From Flavobacterium notoginsengisoli (lineage in GTDB: Bacteria; Bacteroidota; Bacteroidia; Flavobacteriales; Flavobacteriaceae), in contig NZ_JACHLB010000006.1 in NCBI RefSeq assembly GCF_014207905.1, positions 310,001-374,000 of the forward strand: DNA of 64,000 bases, written 5' to 3'. Shown piece after piece: positions 51,435 to 61,857 of this stretch; the stretch's first letter is position 1, and each line of letters opens with the position of its first letter. Both the position numbers and the translations under genes were made by a program. The notes beneath the pieces are model-generated. The model had not been told where the DNA came from. It was given only the letters and a program-made list of their open reading frames with translations, and made no database searches.

Positions 51435-51490
51435 ACACCCCTTAAAAAGAAAAAACTTCCTCTTCTTTTTTTCGAATAAAGCCTATTTTG
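51435..51490 (+). promoter_or_regulatory. Candidate HTCS-binding motif and promoter element before the HTCS gene
   Basis: ACACCCCTTAAA (51435-51446) lies about 55 bp before the end of a CTATTTTG element (51483-51490), a near-consensus -7. The same arrangement occurs before susC-2 (55906-55963). The shared motif is probably the binding site of the hybrid regulator (autoregulation); inference. Confidence 0.55.
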
Positions 51491-51560
51491 CACCGAAATC
51501 GATTGATTTTTTTCATAGGTTTATCACAATTAATTATTTGAGTTTTATTCCATTTCCTTT

Positions 51561-54500
51561 ATGCAGTACGTTAGAAGCTACTTTTTAAGTTTTATCTTAT
51601 TTCTTTTTCTTCCCTTAAATTCGAAGGCGCAGGAATCAGACTTGTATTTTGACCATATCAATTACGATACGAGTTTTTCTCAAAGTATGATTTCGAGTAT
51701 TCATCAGACTCAAAAAGGATTTATTTGGATCGGGACTGCAAATGGTTTGATAAGCTATGATGGCTACAATTTTCTGAGATATGTTTACAATAAAGACATT
51801 CTCAACAGCATCAGCAACAATCATGTGAATGTGATTTTGGAAGATAAAGAAAGACAAATCTGGATTGGAACCAATAACGGATTGAATCTTTTTAATAAAA
51901 ACGAAAGAACGTTTGTACGCGTTGACGTTCAGAAAATAAAAGGTGGGAGAAACTATATTTCATCCATAATTCAAGACGATCAAAACAGAATCTGGATTGG
52001 AACTTTTGGCGGAATTAAAAAACTAAACAAACAGAAATTTTTGTTAGAAGAAATCTCCAACGACCACAATTCTCCTTTCAGAAAAAGCAGGGTTTTATCT
52101 TTGTTTCATGATAAAAATTATGGCGTTTTGGTCGGAACTTCTAAAGGTTTAGAATGTTTTGATCCTAAAAATGGTTCTAAAAAAGCATTGCCAAAAGCAT
52201 TAACTGAAAACGAAGCTTTACTTAAATCTAAAATATGGAAAGTTGTCAAAGAAAAAAATGGCGATTTATGGTTTGCAACCGAAGCCAATGGTGTTTTTCG
52301 TTTTGATGTTGACAAAAACACAGTTACCAATTTTATTCTCAATGCTGGAAATCGAAAAAGTTTGTCTTCAAATTGGGTAAACGATATTGTTACAGTTGAT
52401 GCGAACACGATTTGGTTTGCTACAAAAAATGGTTTGTGTGTTTATAAAAAAGACAGAAACGAATTTACCAAATACGGACATAATCCGCTGCAGAATTATA
52501 GCCTTTCAGACGATGATGTAAAATGCTTTTTAAAAGATCGTCATAACGATATTTGGATCGGAACAAATGGAGGCGGAGTCAACTTTTTTCAAAAAACAAA
52601 CACCAATTTTAGCAATGTTCGAGAAGTTGTAAAACCCAATTTCGGATTAAACAATGCAACCGTAAATGCAGTTTCGAGAGAAAATGACGGCTCAATTTGG
52701 GTGGGAACTAACGGCGGAGGTTTGAATTATTTGGATTTTAAAAATAACAAAAGCGCTTCATATTTTGTTGAAGGTTACGATTCTGATAAAAGCGTAAATA
52801 TGATAACGGCTTTGGTGAATCAGAATGAGCAAAATTTGTTTTGTGGAACTTTTAACGGATTGTTCAAATTCAATAAAAGCAGTAAATCGTTTCAATTTAT
52901 CTCGCTTTCGCGAAAGGATTCCAAAGAAAGAGAACGCCCAATTACATCTTTATTAATGGATAATGAAGATTTATGGGTTGGAACAAACGGCAACGGACTA
53001 AAAAAAGTCATGCCAGACGGAACGGTAGAAATTTACATGGCAGATGGTTCCTCTAACTCGCTTAGCGATAATTTTATTACCGATATCGTCAACAGAAAAG
53101 ATGGACTTTGGATTGCGACACAGTACGGTCTGAATTATTTTGACAAAAAATTAAAGCAAGTTACGAGAGTTTTTAAAGCGGGTCCAAAAAGTGGTTTGTC
53201 CAACAATAGTTTAACGGTCATGTTTACCGATTCTAAAAATAGATTCTGGATTGGAGCAGAAAGTGGAGGTGTCAATATTTTTGATGAAAAGAAAGGACGT
53301 TTCTTTGAAATTAACCGAACAATGGGTTTTACAGACGAAACCATCAAAAGTATTTCTGAAGATGCACAAGGAAATATCTGGATTAGCGACAATAATTTGC
53401 TTTATAAAATTAAAACCAAAAATCTAAAACCAGTTTTTAATATTAAGGATTTTGAAATCACTTCTTTTTCTTCAAAAGACGGCTTGAAAGTCAAACAATT
53501 CTCTAATAATTGCAGTGCTAATCTCAATGCAAAAGAACTTGTTTTTGGCTGTTCAAATGGTTTGATTGTTTTTAATGCTTCAAAACTGATTAAAACAGAA
53601 GACAAATCGCCAATTGTTTTAACAAAATTGATTGTTAACAACGAGGAAATTAGACCAGGAAATAAAGAAGTTTCTTTAGAAAAAAGAATTAGTGAAACGA
53701 CTGAAATCACTTTAAAACACGATCAAGGATATATTGGTTTAGAATTTAGCGCGATGAATTTTATTTCGCCAGAAAAAAATGAATATGCGTACAAACTAGA
53801 AAGTTCATTTAATAAAGACGAATGGCATGTTATTGGTTCGCAGCATTATATCAACTTGACGAATTTGAATTCTGGGACTTATATTCTAAAAATAAAAACT
53901 TCAAATGGAGGAGGAGAATGGAATCCGACCATTAAAACCTTAAAAATTATTATGCTACCGCCTTGGTGGAAAACATGGTGGGCTTATCTGTTTTATATCG
54001 CTTTATTGGTGGGAACTTCGGTTTTATTATTCCGATTTTTTAGAAACCGAGAATTATTAAAACAAGCCTATTATTTGGAGCAAGTTGAAAAAGAAAGACA
54101 GGAAGAATTGTATAAAATGAAGCTGGATTTCTTTACCAATGTGTCACACGAAATCAGAACGCCATTGACTTTAATTAGCGGACCGGTTGAAGAATTATTG
54201 AGCAGTGCCGAAAAGAATTCGAACCTCGAACACAAACTAAAAACCATAAAAAGCAATTCTGACCGATTGTTGAAATTGGTTAACGAATTAATGGATTTCA
54301 GAAAAGCCGAAAAAGGAAGCATGAAAATCTATTGTGAACAACAGGATATTGTTTCTTTCTGTTTTGATATTTACGAATCGTTTCGAGGAATTGCAGTTGA
54401 GAAGAAAATCGATTATAAATTTGTTCTGAATATCAATACCGCTTTGATTTATTTCGATAAAAATCAGATGGAAAAAGTGATTTACAATCTGCTTTCCAAT

Positions 54501-55685
54501 GCTTTTAAATTTACAAGCAAAGGCGGTAAAATCACTTTGGCAGTCGAACAAAAAGACAATTCAGATTGTATCGAAATTAAAGTGAAAGACAATGGAATTG
54601 GAATTCCAGATAATAGAAAAAAGAAAATTTTCAAGAACTTTTTCCAGCTTGACGATCGCGGAAGCGCCAATTTAGGAAGCGGAATTGGTTTGGCTTTGAG
54701 TAAAAGTATTGTAGAATTGCATCACGGAGAAATTAAAGTGCAGACCGAAGAAGATCCGAATTTCAATACCATTTTTACCATCAAATTGAAGAAAGGAAAA
54801 GAGCATTTTAAAAAATCTCAAATTGTTGAAAATGCGATTTCTGTTAATGAAAATGCCAATCCGATTTCTGATGTAAAAACAGAAATTGATATTTATGAAC
54901 CAGAATATGTAGAAGATCACGGCGATAAAAAGACTATTTTGGTTATCGATGATAATGAAGAAGTGTTGTCTTTTGTTTTTGATGTGCTTCATGCAGATTA
55001 TCGAGTTTTGAAATTTACCGATGGCCTAAATGCTTTGGAATATATGGACACTGAAATTCCAGATTTGATTGTCAGCGATGTTATGATGCCAGAAATGGAT
55101 GGTTTTGAATTGTGCAAAATTTTGAAGACGAGTTTAAATACCAATCATATTCCGGTTATTTTACTAACGGCAAAATCTTCGACTTTAAATAGAATTGAAG
55201 GACTTTCGACAGGAGCAGATTCTTATATTTCGAAACCTTTTAGCATTGAAGAATTAAAACTGACAATTGCCAATCTATTATCGGCTAAAGAAATAATGCG
55301 TCAGAAATATGGCGAAGGTTTTATTGCGGCCGTAGAAGAAGAAAACGTAAACACGCCAGAAGGTATATTCCTGAAAAAACTAACACATATTATTGAGGGC
55401 AATCTTGATAATGCAGATTTTGATGTAAATGATCTGGTAAACGAAATCGGAATGAGCCGAACGGTGCTTTATAAAAAAGTTCAGAGTATGACCAATCATT
55501 CCGTTGCTGGTTTAATTAAAAATATGCGATTGAAGAAAGCGGCTAGTCTTTTAGCCAATACTAGTTTTTCTGTCGCCGAAGTAACTTATATGGTCGGATT
55601 TAATGATCGAAAACATTTTAGCAAAGAGTTTAAGAAATTCTACAATCTTTCTCCAAGCGATTATAAAAGTTCTCAGGTGAATTAA
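51561..55685 (+). CDS. Hybrid two-component system sensor/regulator (HTCS)
   Basis: The 1,374-residue protein has a signal peptide (about 1-22) and two periplasmic propellers of Reg_prop-type repeats (IWIGTxxGL-like motifs, about 25-690). A Y_Y_Y domain follows (about 700-790), then one membrane span (about 801-826). The cytosolic part has HisKA (VSHEIRTPLTLISG, about 860), HATPase_c (FGIGLAL-type G-box; LGSGIGLALSKSI), a receiver (VIDDNEEV; phospho-Asp in LIVSDVMMPEMDG, about 1171) and a C-terminal AraC HTH (about 1277-1374). HTCS proteins sense an oligosaccharide in the periplasm and activate an adjacent PUL. It is directly upstream of susC-2 and shares a promoter motif with it. Confidence 0.95.
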   Translation: MQYVRSYFLSFILFLFLPLNSKAQESDLYFDHINYDTSFSQSMISSIHQTQKGFIWIGTANGLISYDGYNFLRYVYNKDILNSISNNHVNVILEDKERQIWIGTNNGLNLFNKNERTFVRVDVQKIKGGRNYISSIIQDDQNRIWIGTFGGIKKLNKQKFLLEEISNDHNSPFRKSRVLSLFHDKNYGVLVGTSKGLECFDPKNGSKKALPKALTENEALLKSKIWKVVKEKNGDLWFATEANGVFRFDVDKNTVTNFILNAGNRKSLSSNWVNDIVTVDANTIWFATKNGLCVYKKDRNEFTKYGHNPLQNYSLSDDDVKCFLKDRHNDIWIGTNGGGVNFFQKTNTNFSNVREVVKPNFGLNNATVNAVSRENDGSIWVGTNGGGLNYLDFKNNKSASYFVEGYDSDKSVNMITALVNQNEQNLFCGTFNGLFKFNKSSKSFQFISLSRKDSKERERPITSLLMDNEDLWVGTNGNGLKKVMPDGTVEIYMADGSSNSLSDNFITDIVNRKDGLWIATQYGLNYFDKKLKQVTRVFKAGPKSGLSNNSLTVMFTDSKNRFWIGAESGGVNIFDEKKGRFFEINRTMGFTDETIKSISEDAQGNIWISDNNLLYKIKTKNLKPVFNIKDFEITSFSSKDGLKVKQFSNNCSANLNAKELVFGCSNGLIVFNASKLIKTEDKSPIVLTKLIVNNEEIRPGNKEVSLEKRISETTEITLKHDQGYIGLEFSAMNFISPEKNEYAYKLESSFNKDEWHVIGSQHYINLTNLNSGTYILKIKTSNGGGEWNPTIKTLKIIMLPPWWKTWWAYLFYIALLVGTSVLLFRFFRNRELLKQAYYLEQVEKERQEELYKMKLDFFTNVSHEIRTPLTLISGPVEELLSSAEKNSNLEHKLKTIKSNSDRLLKLVNELMDFRKAEKGSMKIYCEQQDIVSFCFDIYESFRGIAVEKKIDYKFVLNINTALIYFDKNQMEKVIYNLLSNAFKFTSKGGKITLAVEQKDNSDCIEIKVKDNGIGIPDNRKKKIFKNFFQLDDRGSANLGSGIGLALSKSIVELHHGEIKVQTEEDPNFNTIFTIKLKKGKEHFKKSQIVENAISVNENANPISDVKTEIDIYEPEYVEDHGDKKTILVIDDNEEVLSFVFDVLHADYRVLKFTDGLNALEYMDTEIPDLIVSDVMMPEMDGFELCKILKTSLNTNHIPVILLTAKSSTLNRIEGLSTGADSYISKPFSIEELKLTIANLLSAKEIMRQKYGEGFIAAVEEENVNTPEGIFLKKLTHIIEGNLDNADFDVNDLVNEIGMSRTVLYKKVQSMTNHSVAGLIKNMRLKKAASLLANTSFSVAEVTYMVGFNDRKHFSKEFKKFYNLSPSDYKSSQVN

Positions 55686-55696
55686 CTTTTAGATTA

Positions 55697-55795
55697 TTTA
55701 ACCACAAAGAGCGCAAAGATTTTTCGCAAAGTCCGCAAGGTTGATTGAAAACTTTGCGGACTTTGCGCTTCTTCCCTTGTGTGCTTTGCGTTTAA
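55697..55795. repeat. Dyad of the GCAAAG/CTTTGC REP-like family
   Basis: ACCACAAAGAGCGCAAAG and the complementary CTTTGCG-rich 3' half form a long imperfect hairpin after the HTCS stop. It is related to 35619-35739. Confidence 0.8.
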
Positions 55796-55905
55796 ATTCA
55801 TCTTATAATATCAAAATTAACTGTCTTCTCAAAAATTAAGTTTTTTATTACGAATACCGTTTTTTAAAGCTTTAAATAATGCAAATTTCTCAAATAAAGA
55901 CATTG

Positions 55906-55963
55906 ACACCCCTAAATACGAATAACACCCTCCCTTGCAGAAGCCTTTATTTAAGCACTTTTG
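55906..55963 (+). promoter_or_regulatory. Candidate HTCS-binding motif and promoter element before susC-2
   Basis: ACACCCCTAAAT (55906-55917) and a further AACACCC (55924-55930) lie about 57 bp before the end of a CACTTTTG element (55956-55963). A TTG 18 bp upstream fits the -33. Same arrangement as before the HTCS gene. Confidence 0.6.
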
Positions 55964-56011
55964 CAATGTAATCACACGAATTATTAATTAACTAACCAAA
56001 CCAAAATTACA

Positions 56012-59000
56012 ATGAAAAACAACAAACCCGAAAAGATGCTTTTTCTTGGTGGAAATTATCTAAAACTAGTTTTGATGCTTTTGATGTGCATATTGTCCAC
56101 GAATATGCAAGCGCAGGAAAATACAGTTACTGGAAAAGTAGTAGATAATAAAGGTCTTCCTTTGCCAGGTGTAAATGTCCACGTAAAAGGAAGCACAAAA
56201 GGAACCCAAACCGATTTTGACGGTAACTTCAGTATCAATACAGCTCCAAAAAGCATTTTAGTTTTTTCTTTTATCGGAATGGATGAAACTTCCGTTGATG
56301 TCGAAAACAAGAAAAACTTAAAAGTAGTTTTAAAAGAAAGTTCTCAAGCACTCGATGAGATCATAGTAGTAGGTTACGGCACGAAAAAGAAAAGTGATGT
56401 AATCAGTTCGGTTGCTTCGGTTAAACCAGGCGATTTGACAAAAGTTGCAACTTCTGATGTTGGAGAAATGCTTAGAGGTAAAGCTGCCGGAGTTCAAGTA
56501 AGTTTAAATGATGGTGGACCGGGAAGTTCGTCTTCAATCCAAATTAGAGGAAAAAAATCGATTAACGGAAGTAACGAACCAATCGTAATTGCCGATGGTA
56601 TTGTAATCGGAAATATTAATGATATTAATGCGAACGATATTGCTTCTTTGGAAATTCTTAAAGATGCTGCGGCACAATCTGTATACGGTGCAAGAGCTTC
56701 TAACGGAGTTATCTTGATTACAACGAAAAGAGGAAAAACAGGAAAAGCAAAAATCTCTTATAATGGTTTTTCTGGAGTTCAAACGGTAAACAGAAACTTT
56801 GATGTTTATAGCGGAGAAGAATTTGCTCAACTAAAAAGAGAAGCGTACAGAACGAGTAACAATGGAGTTTACAGACCAGACAATCAAGTTTTCACTCCAC
56901 TAGAATTGCAATCTATTCAATCTGGAAAATATATTGATTGGGAAAAATTGGTTTTAAGAACTGGTGTAACAAATAACCACAGTTTAAGTGTTTCTTCTGG
57001 AACTGATAAAATGAGCATATTTTCAAGTATCAACTATATCAATACATCTGGAGTAGTTCCAAATTCAGATTATGATAAAGTTGCGATGAGAGTAAATGTG
57101 GACCAAAGAGTTACAGATTGGTTGAAAATCGGAATGAATGTTTCGCTTCAGTATTCAGAATCAAATCGTCCAAACGTTGGTAACATTTTAAACAATGCTA
57201 TTAATACATCGCCATTAGGACAGGTTTACAATGAAGATGGTTCTTTCCGTTATCTTCCAGGAGGAATTCAGGAAACACCAAATCCGCTTATTGATGTTTA
57301 CGAAACAACTACAAACGAGTTGAATCGTAACGATATCATGAACATATTTCTAGATATGAATCTTGCAAAAGGTTTTACTTATAAATTGAATGCCAGCCGC
57401 AGATCTTGGAATTACAAAGCGAGGTCTTTTAATTCTTCAAAATCTCTTTCTGGAATTGCCAATTCAGGACAAGGAAGCGGTTATATCCGTTTTCAAGATA
57501 ACGTAGAATATCAATTGAGTAATATTTTGCATTATAATTTAAATGTTGCCGAAAAAAATCATTTTAACCTAACTGGAGTTTATGAGATTACTTCTTCTGA
57601 ATATAATGACTTCAGAAACTCGGCAAGTAGAATTCCGAGTGATATTTTAGGAATTTATGGTTTAGAAAGTGCTTTCTTAAACACCCCTGAAATTGGAGGA
57701 AATGAGAGATCGTTAGTTTCTTTCGCAGGAAAATTAGAATATGATTTTGACAACAAATATTACTTTACTGTTTCAGGAAGAGCTGATGGTTCTTCTGTAT
57801 TCGGAACCAATAACAAATGGGGATTCTTTCCAGCGGTTAACGCGGCATGGAATGTTTCTAACGAAGAATTCATGAAAGAATACGTTCCTGTTTTGAGCAA
57901 TTTAAAACTAAGAGCGAGTTATGGTAAAGTGGGTAATCAGCCTCAAAACCCATATCAAAGTATGGCAACCGCTACGCAAAGAGATTATATTATCAATGGT
58001 GTAAAAGTTTCTGGATATGTGCCAGGTACACAATTATCAAATCCAGATTTAAAATGGGAAACTTCAACGCAATTAAACCTTGCAGCAGATTTCGGTTTGT
58101 TTAAAAATAGATTAACAGGAACGGTTGAGGTTTATAATACAGATACTTCAGATTTATTGATTTATGAAACTTTGAATGCCAATACAGGATACACTTTGAA
58201 ACTTTCAAATATTGGTAAAGTAAATAACAAAGGTTTGGAGGTTACTTTGAATGGTGATTTAATTAAAAAGAAAGATTTTAGATTGAATCTTGGTGCCACT
58301 TTCACTAAAAACAAAAATAGTATTGTTAGTATTTACGGAAAAGATGCAGATGGAGATGGAAGAGAAGATGATGCTGTTGGAAATTTATGGTTCATCGGAA
58401 AACCAATTGATGTTTACTACCGCTATAAAGCTGTTGGAATTTATCAGGAAGGAGAAAATATTCCGCTTGTAACAGGAACTACTTTATATCCTGGAGATAT
58501 AAAATTATGGGATGCAGATCCGTCAAATGGTGCAAATCCAAATCCAGATCAGGATAGAGTTATTACATCTAAAATGCCAGATTGGTTCGGAACGTTCTCT
58601 TTGGCTTTAGAATACAAACAATTTGATTTCTCAGCAGATATTTATACAGTTCAAGGCATTACAAGAGATAATCCATTTTTATACGATTACGTTCGTGGAG
58701 GATCTTTGAGAGGTGTTAAAAACGGTATCAAACAAAACTATTGGACACCAGAAAATCCAGGAGGAAATTGGCCAAGACCGAGAGATGGAAATGATCCGCC
58801 GTACATCAATACTTTAGGGCTTCAAGATGCGTCTTACATTCGTTTACAAAACGTTTCGGTTGGATTTAAATTCCCAGAAAGCACGCTTAAATCTTTAGGA
58901 TTGACCAATATGAGACTTTATGTTACAGGAAGCAATTTAGTTACGCTTACGGATTATCAATCGTACAGTCCAGAAAAAGAAATTTACGATTATCCAGAAC

Positions 59001-59038
59001 CTGTTACTTGTGTTATTGGCTTACAGGTAGGTTTTTAA
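56012..59038 (+). CDS. SusC/RagA-family TonB-dependent transporter (locus 2)
   Basis: The 1,008-residue protein has a signal peptide, a carboxypeptidase-like extension (NTVTGKVVDNKGLPLPGVNV), the TonB box (LDEIIVVGYGTKKKSDVI), a plug and a barrel ending VIGLQVGF. It imports oligosaccharides released by the xylanase-type enzymes downstream. The next gene is SusD (44-bp gap). It belongs to the same PUL as the HTCS, GH10 and GH50-like genes. Confidence 0.95.
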   Translation: MKNNKPEKMLFLGGNYLKLVLMLLMCILSTNMQAQENTVTGKVVDNKGLPLPGVNVHVKGSTKGTQTDFDGNFSINTAPKSILVFSFIGMDETSVDVENKKNLKVVLKESSQALDEIIVVGYGTKKKSDVISSVASVKPGDLTKVATSDVGEMLRGKAAGVQVSLNDGGPGSSSSIQIRGKKSINGSNEPIVIADGIVIGNINDINANDIASLEILKDAAAQSVYGARASNGVILITTKRGKTGKAKISYNGFSGVQTVNRNFDVYSGEEFAQLKREAYRTSNNGVYRPDNQVFTPLELQSIQSGKYIDWEKLVLRTGVTNNHSLSVSSGTDKMSIFSSINYINTSGVVPNSDYDKVAMRVNVDQRVTDWLKIGMNVSLQYSESNRPNVGNILNNAINTSPLGQVYNEDGSFRYLPGGIQETPNPLIDVYETTTNELNRNDIMNIFLDMNLAKGFTYKLNASRRSWNYKARSFNSSKSLSGIANSGQGSGYIRFQDNVEYQLSNILHYNLNVAEKNHFNLTGVYEITSSEYNDFRNSASRIPSDILGIYGLESAFLNTPEIGGNERSLVSFAGKLEYDFDNKYYFTVSGRADGSSVFGTNNKWGFFPAVNAAWNVSNEEFMKEYVPVLSNLKLRASYGKVGNQPQNPYQSMATATQRDYIINGVKVSGYVPGTQLSNPDLKWETSTQLNLAADFGLFKNRLTGTVEVYNTDTSDLLIYETLNANTGYTLKLSNIGKVNNKGLEVTLNGDLIKKKDFRLNLGATFTKNKNSIVSIYGKDADGDGREDDAVGNLWFIGKPIDVYYRYKAVGIYQEGENIPLVTGTTLYPGDIKLWDADPSNGANPNPDQDRVITSKMPDWFGTFSLALEYKQFDFSADIYTVQGITRDNPFLYDYVRGGSLRGVKNGIKQNYWTPENPGGNWPRPRDGNDPPYINTLGLQDASYIRLQNVSVGFKFPESTLKSLGLTNMRLYVTGSNLVTLTDYQSYSPEKEIYDYPEPVTCVIGLQVGF

Positions 59039-59082
59039 TAACACAGTTTAAGACATTCAATAAAATAAAAAATAACAAGATC

Positions 59083-60672
59083 ATGAAAAATATAAATTTT
59101 CTATTTCTTTTGGTTTTCGGACTTTCTTTAGGACTTACTTCTTGCGAAGATTTTCTGGAAGAAACAGTAAAAGATCAAGTATCAGTAGATTATATCTACA
59201 ATTCTCCAGCTGGTTTAGAAGTTGGAGTTAATGCACTTTACAATCAGATGCGTTATTATAATTTGCCATCTGGAGATAACAACGATTTATGGGCCAACGT
59301 ATTCTTTATGGTAGCAACAGATTTAGGTTTGCACAGAACTTGGAATACGCCATACGGAACGGGACACAATCCGCAATCTTTTACAGGTTCAAAATGGATT
59401 CAAGGCTATAAAATTATCGATAGATGTTCGGCAATTATTACTGCTGCAAGATCAATACAAATGGACGAAGCTGCTAAAAAAAGATTGGTTGCACAGGCTC
59501 GTGTAATTAGAGGTGAATTGTATTTGGATTTAAAACAAATGTATGGAGGAATTCTAATTGATACGATTCCGACTACGCCACAAAACATCAATGATCCAGT
59601 AGAATATAAAGTAGCGAGTGACGCCGATGTTTACAAATTGATTGATGGAGATTTGGATTACGCAATTGCAAATCTTCCATTTAAAGTAGATCCAGGACGT
59701 TATGGACAAGGCGTTGCAAGACACATTCGCGGAAAAAGCGCTTTATGGCAACAAGATTGGGCAGGCGCAGCAGCTCAATTTGATGCAATTATTAATGACG
59801 GAACTCACGGTTTAGTAAATCTTATTGATGTTTGGGGACAAAACGGAAATCATAAAGAATCACTTTTTACGTATCAAAAAGATTTCTTGTTAGGACCAAG
59901 TGATGATTTAGCTGGCGGCGGCGGTTCTTGGTTAAGCAGTGTTTTTACACATAGAACTTATGAATTAAACGCAAGTGAATTGGTTCAGGATGTAGCTTAC
60001 GGTGGTCAAGCATTAGGATGGTTTTATCCAAATAATTACTTGAAATCGCTTTACGATCAGACGAACGATTTAAGATTCAAAACCTATTATTATTCAGATA
60101 ATTATCAAGATTATAAAATCAATGTAGCAGGACATCCAAGATTTGGACAAGCAATTACAAATCCAGCCATTGCAGCTCCAAACGGAAATTACAGAGCTTG
60201 GCACTGGAGTTTGAAAAAATATCATGACACCGAAAAATTGCCAATGACATCTAACAGTTATAAAGATTATATGTACTACAGATTGGCTGAAACTTATCTA
60301 TTGGCATCTGAAGCGTACCATAATTTAGGAAATGATACAAAAGCATTGGCCTATTTAAACAAAGTAAGAAGAAGAGGTTATACAGGAAATCCTGAAAGTA
60401 CGGTAACAACTTACGATTTGACAGCTTGGACTTTAAATAATTATTTAGACGAATCAGCAAGAGAATTAGCTTTTGAAAACAACAGATGGTTTTTATTGAA
60501 AAGATTAGGTCTTTTGGTAGAAAGACAGAATTTGTATTTCCGTTCAAGCCCATCGGGAACTATTTCTGGTGAAGTACAGTTAAAAATGACGCCTGTAATG
60601 GTAAACATGCCAATTCCACAATCGCAAATCGATTTGATGGGAAAACCTGCAGGATTTAATGTTGGTTATTAA
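59083..60672 (+). CDS. SusD/RagB-family glycan-binding lipoprotein (locus 2)
   Basis: The ATG at 59083 (MKNINFLFLLVFGLSLGLTS) starts a lipoprotein signal (LTSCEDF); the longer frame upstream overlaps susC and is rejected. The 529-residue protein has the SusD body (QARVIRGELYLDLKQMYGGI, then YMYYRLAETYLLASEAYHNL). It binds glycan with its SusC partner. Confidence 0.95.
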   Translation: MKNINFLFLLVFGLSLGLTSCEDFLEETVKDQVSVDYIYNSPAGLEVGVNALYNQMRYYNLPSGDNNDLWANVFFMVATDLGLHRTWNTPYGTGHNPQSFTGSKWIQGYKIIDRCSAIITAARSIQMDEAAKKRLVAQARVIRGELYLDLKQMYGGILIDTIPTTPQNINDPVEYKVASDADVYKLIDGDLDYAIANLPFKVDPGRYGQGVARHIRGKSALWQQDWAGAAAQFDAIINDGTHGLVNLIDVWGQNGNHKESLFTYQKDFLLGPSDDLAGGGGSWLSSVFTHRTYELNASELVQDVAYGGQALGWFYPNNYLKSLYDQTNDLRFKTYYYSDNYQDYKINVAGHPRFGQAITNPAIAAPNGNYRAWHWSLKKYHDTEKLPMTSNSYKDYMYYRLAETYLLASEAYHNLGNDTKALAYLNKVRRRGYTGNPESTVTTYDLTAWTLNNYLDESARELAFENNRWFLLKRLGLLVERQNLYFRSSPSGTISGEVQLKMTPVMVNMPIPQSQIDLMGKPAGFNVGY

Positions 60673-60709
60673 TTAGTTTTTTTAGAATAAGTTTTTTGTT
60701 AGTAACACT

Positions 60710-60745
60710 GATCTGGAAATCAATTTTGGTTTTGATTTCCAGATC
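60710..60745 (+). promoter_or_regulatory. Intercistronic hairpin between susD-2 and the GH10 gene
   Basis: GATCTGGAAATCAA (60710-60723) pairs perfectly with TTGATTTCCAGATC (60732-60745) around an 8-nt loop, with no T-run after it. It is placed in the intercistronic gap and may alter mRNA stability or act as a partial terminator. Confidence 0.7.
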
Positions 60746-60762
60746 TATTAAAAAATAACACG

Positions 60763-61854
60763 ATGATAAAACAATATATTTTAGGAGCATTAACCGCTTT
60801 GATGTTTGCTTCTTGCAGCAACGATGAAAAAGTAGTTTTTATTAATGCAGAAGAAGGCGATACTGGAAATCCGAATCCGATTACGCAGACTTTAAAAGAA
60901 AAAGCAAAATTTAAAATTGGTGCTGCTGTAAAAATGAAAGATTTGCAAAATGAAGCCAATTTTAAAAATGCAGTTTTGAAACATTACAGTCAGATAACAG
61001 CCGAATATGAAATGAAAATGGCTAGTATTTGGTCTTCTGCAACGACTTACAATTATACTGCTGCCGATTATTTAGTAGGTTTTGCGCAGGATAATAAATT
61101 AGAAGTTCACGGACATACTTTGGTTTGGTACGATTCTTTTCCAGAATGGTTTAAAAATGCCAAATACGATTCTATCGCATTCGAATCGAAAGTCAAAGTT
61201 TACATTACAGATGTGGTAGGACGTTACAAAGGCAAAGTAAAAAGCTGGGATGTTGTCAACGAAGTTTTTGCCGATGGGGGAGCGATGAGAAATGAAACGG
61301 TAATAAATTCTTTGTTTAAAGATCCAATCGGGTTTTATGGAAGATGTTTCCGTTATGCAAAAGCAGCCGATCCAGATGCTAAATTATTTTACAATGATTA
61401 TAGTGTTGTAATAGACGCAGGAAAAAGAGCTGCAATCAAAAAAATGGTAACCAGATTTAAAGCCAATGGAGTGCCAATTGATGGTTTAGGAGATCAGTTT
61501 CATTATGCAACAGATACGAACAGACAAACCATGAAAACGGGTTTTACCGATATGGCTTCTACCGGATTGCTAATTCATATTTCAGAATTAGATATTAAAG
61601 TAAATACAGCAAAATCAGATTCATATGTATTCAATGATGCCGAAGCCCAAAAGCAATCTGAAACGTACAAATACATTACAAGCATGTATGAAGAATTGCC
61701 TCAGACTCAAAAATTTGCGATTTCAACTTGGGGAGTAACCGATAAGTATACTTGGCTAACAAGTTTCTGGCATTCAAAAGAATATCCTTTACTATTAGAT
61801 GCTGATTATAACAAAAAACCAGCTTATCAAGGATTTTTAGATGGATTGAAGTAA
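60763..61854 (+). CDS. GH10 endo-beta-1,4-xylanase lipoprotein
   Basis: The 363-residue protein has a lipobox (ALMFASC, Cys18) and a GH10 (beta/alpha)8 catalytic domain. Motifs are VHGHTLVWYDSFPEWF, acid/base Glu167 in SWDVVNEVFAD and nucleophile Glu275 in HISELDIKVN. The usual NEMKW start is changed to EYEMKM. Surface-anchored GH10 enzymes cut xylan outside the cell, feeding the SusC/SusD pair. Endo-xylanase is the likely activity; related GH10 members can act on other beta-glycans. Confidence 0.92.
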   Translation: MIKQYILGALTALMFASCSNDEKVVFINAEEGDTGNPNPITQTLKEKAKFKIGAAVKMKDLQNEANFKNAVLKHYSQITAEYEMKMASIWSSATTYNYTAADYLVGFAQDNKLEVHGHTLVWYDSFPEWFKNAKYDSIAFESKVKVYITDVVGRYKGKVKSWDVVNEVFADGGAMRNETVINSLFKDPIGFYGRCFRYAKAADPDAKLFYNDYSVVIDAGKRAAIKKMVTRFKANGVPIDGLGDQFHYATDTNRQTMKTGFTDMASTGLLIHISELDIKVNTAKSDSYVFNDAEAQKQSETYKYITSMYEELPQTQKFAISTWGVTDKYTWLTSFWHSKEYPLLLDADYNKKPAYQGFLDGLK

Positions 61855-61857
61855 GAG

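Noticed and set aside
59008..59082. Longer N-terminus for SusD-2
   Set aside because: It would overlap susC-2 and lacks a signal; ATG 59083 starts a clear lipoprotein signal peptide.
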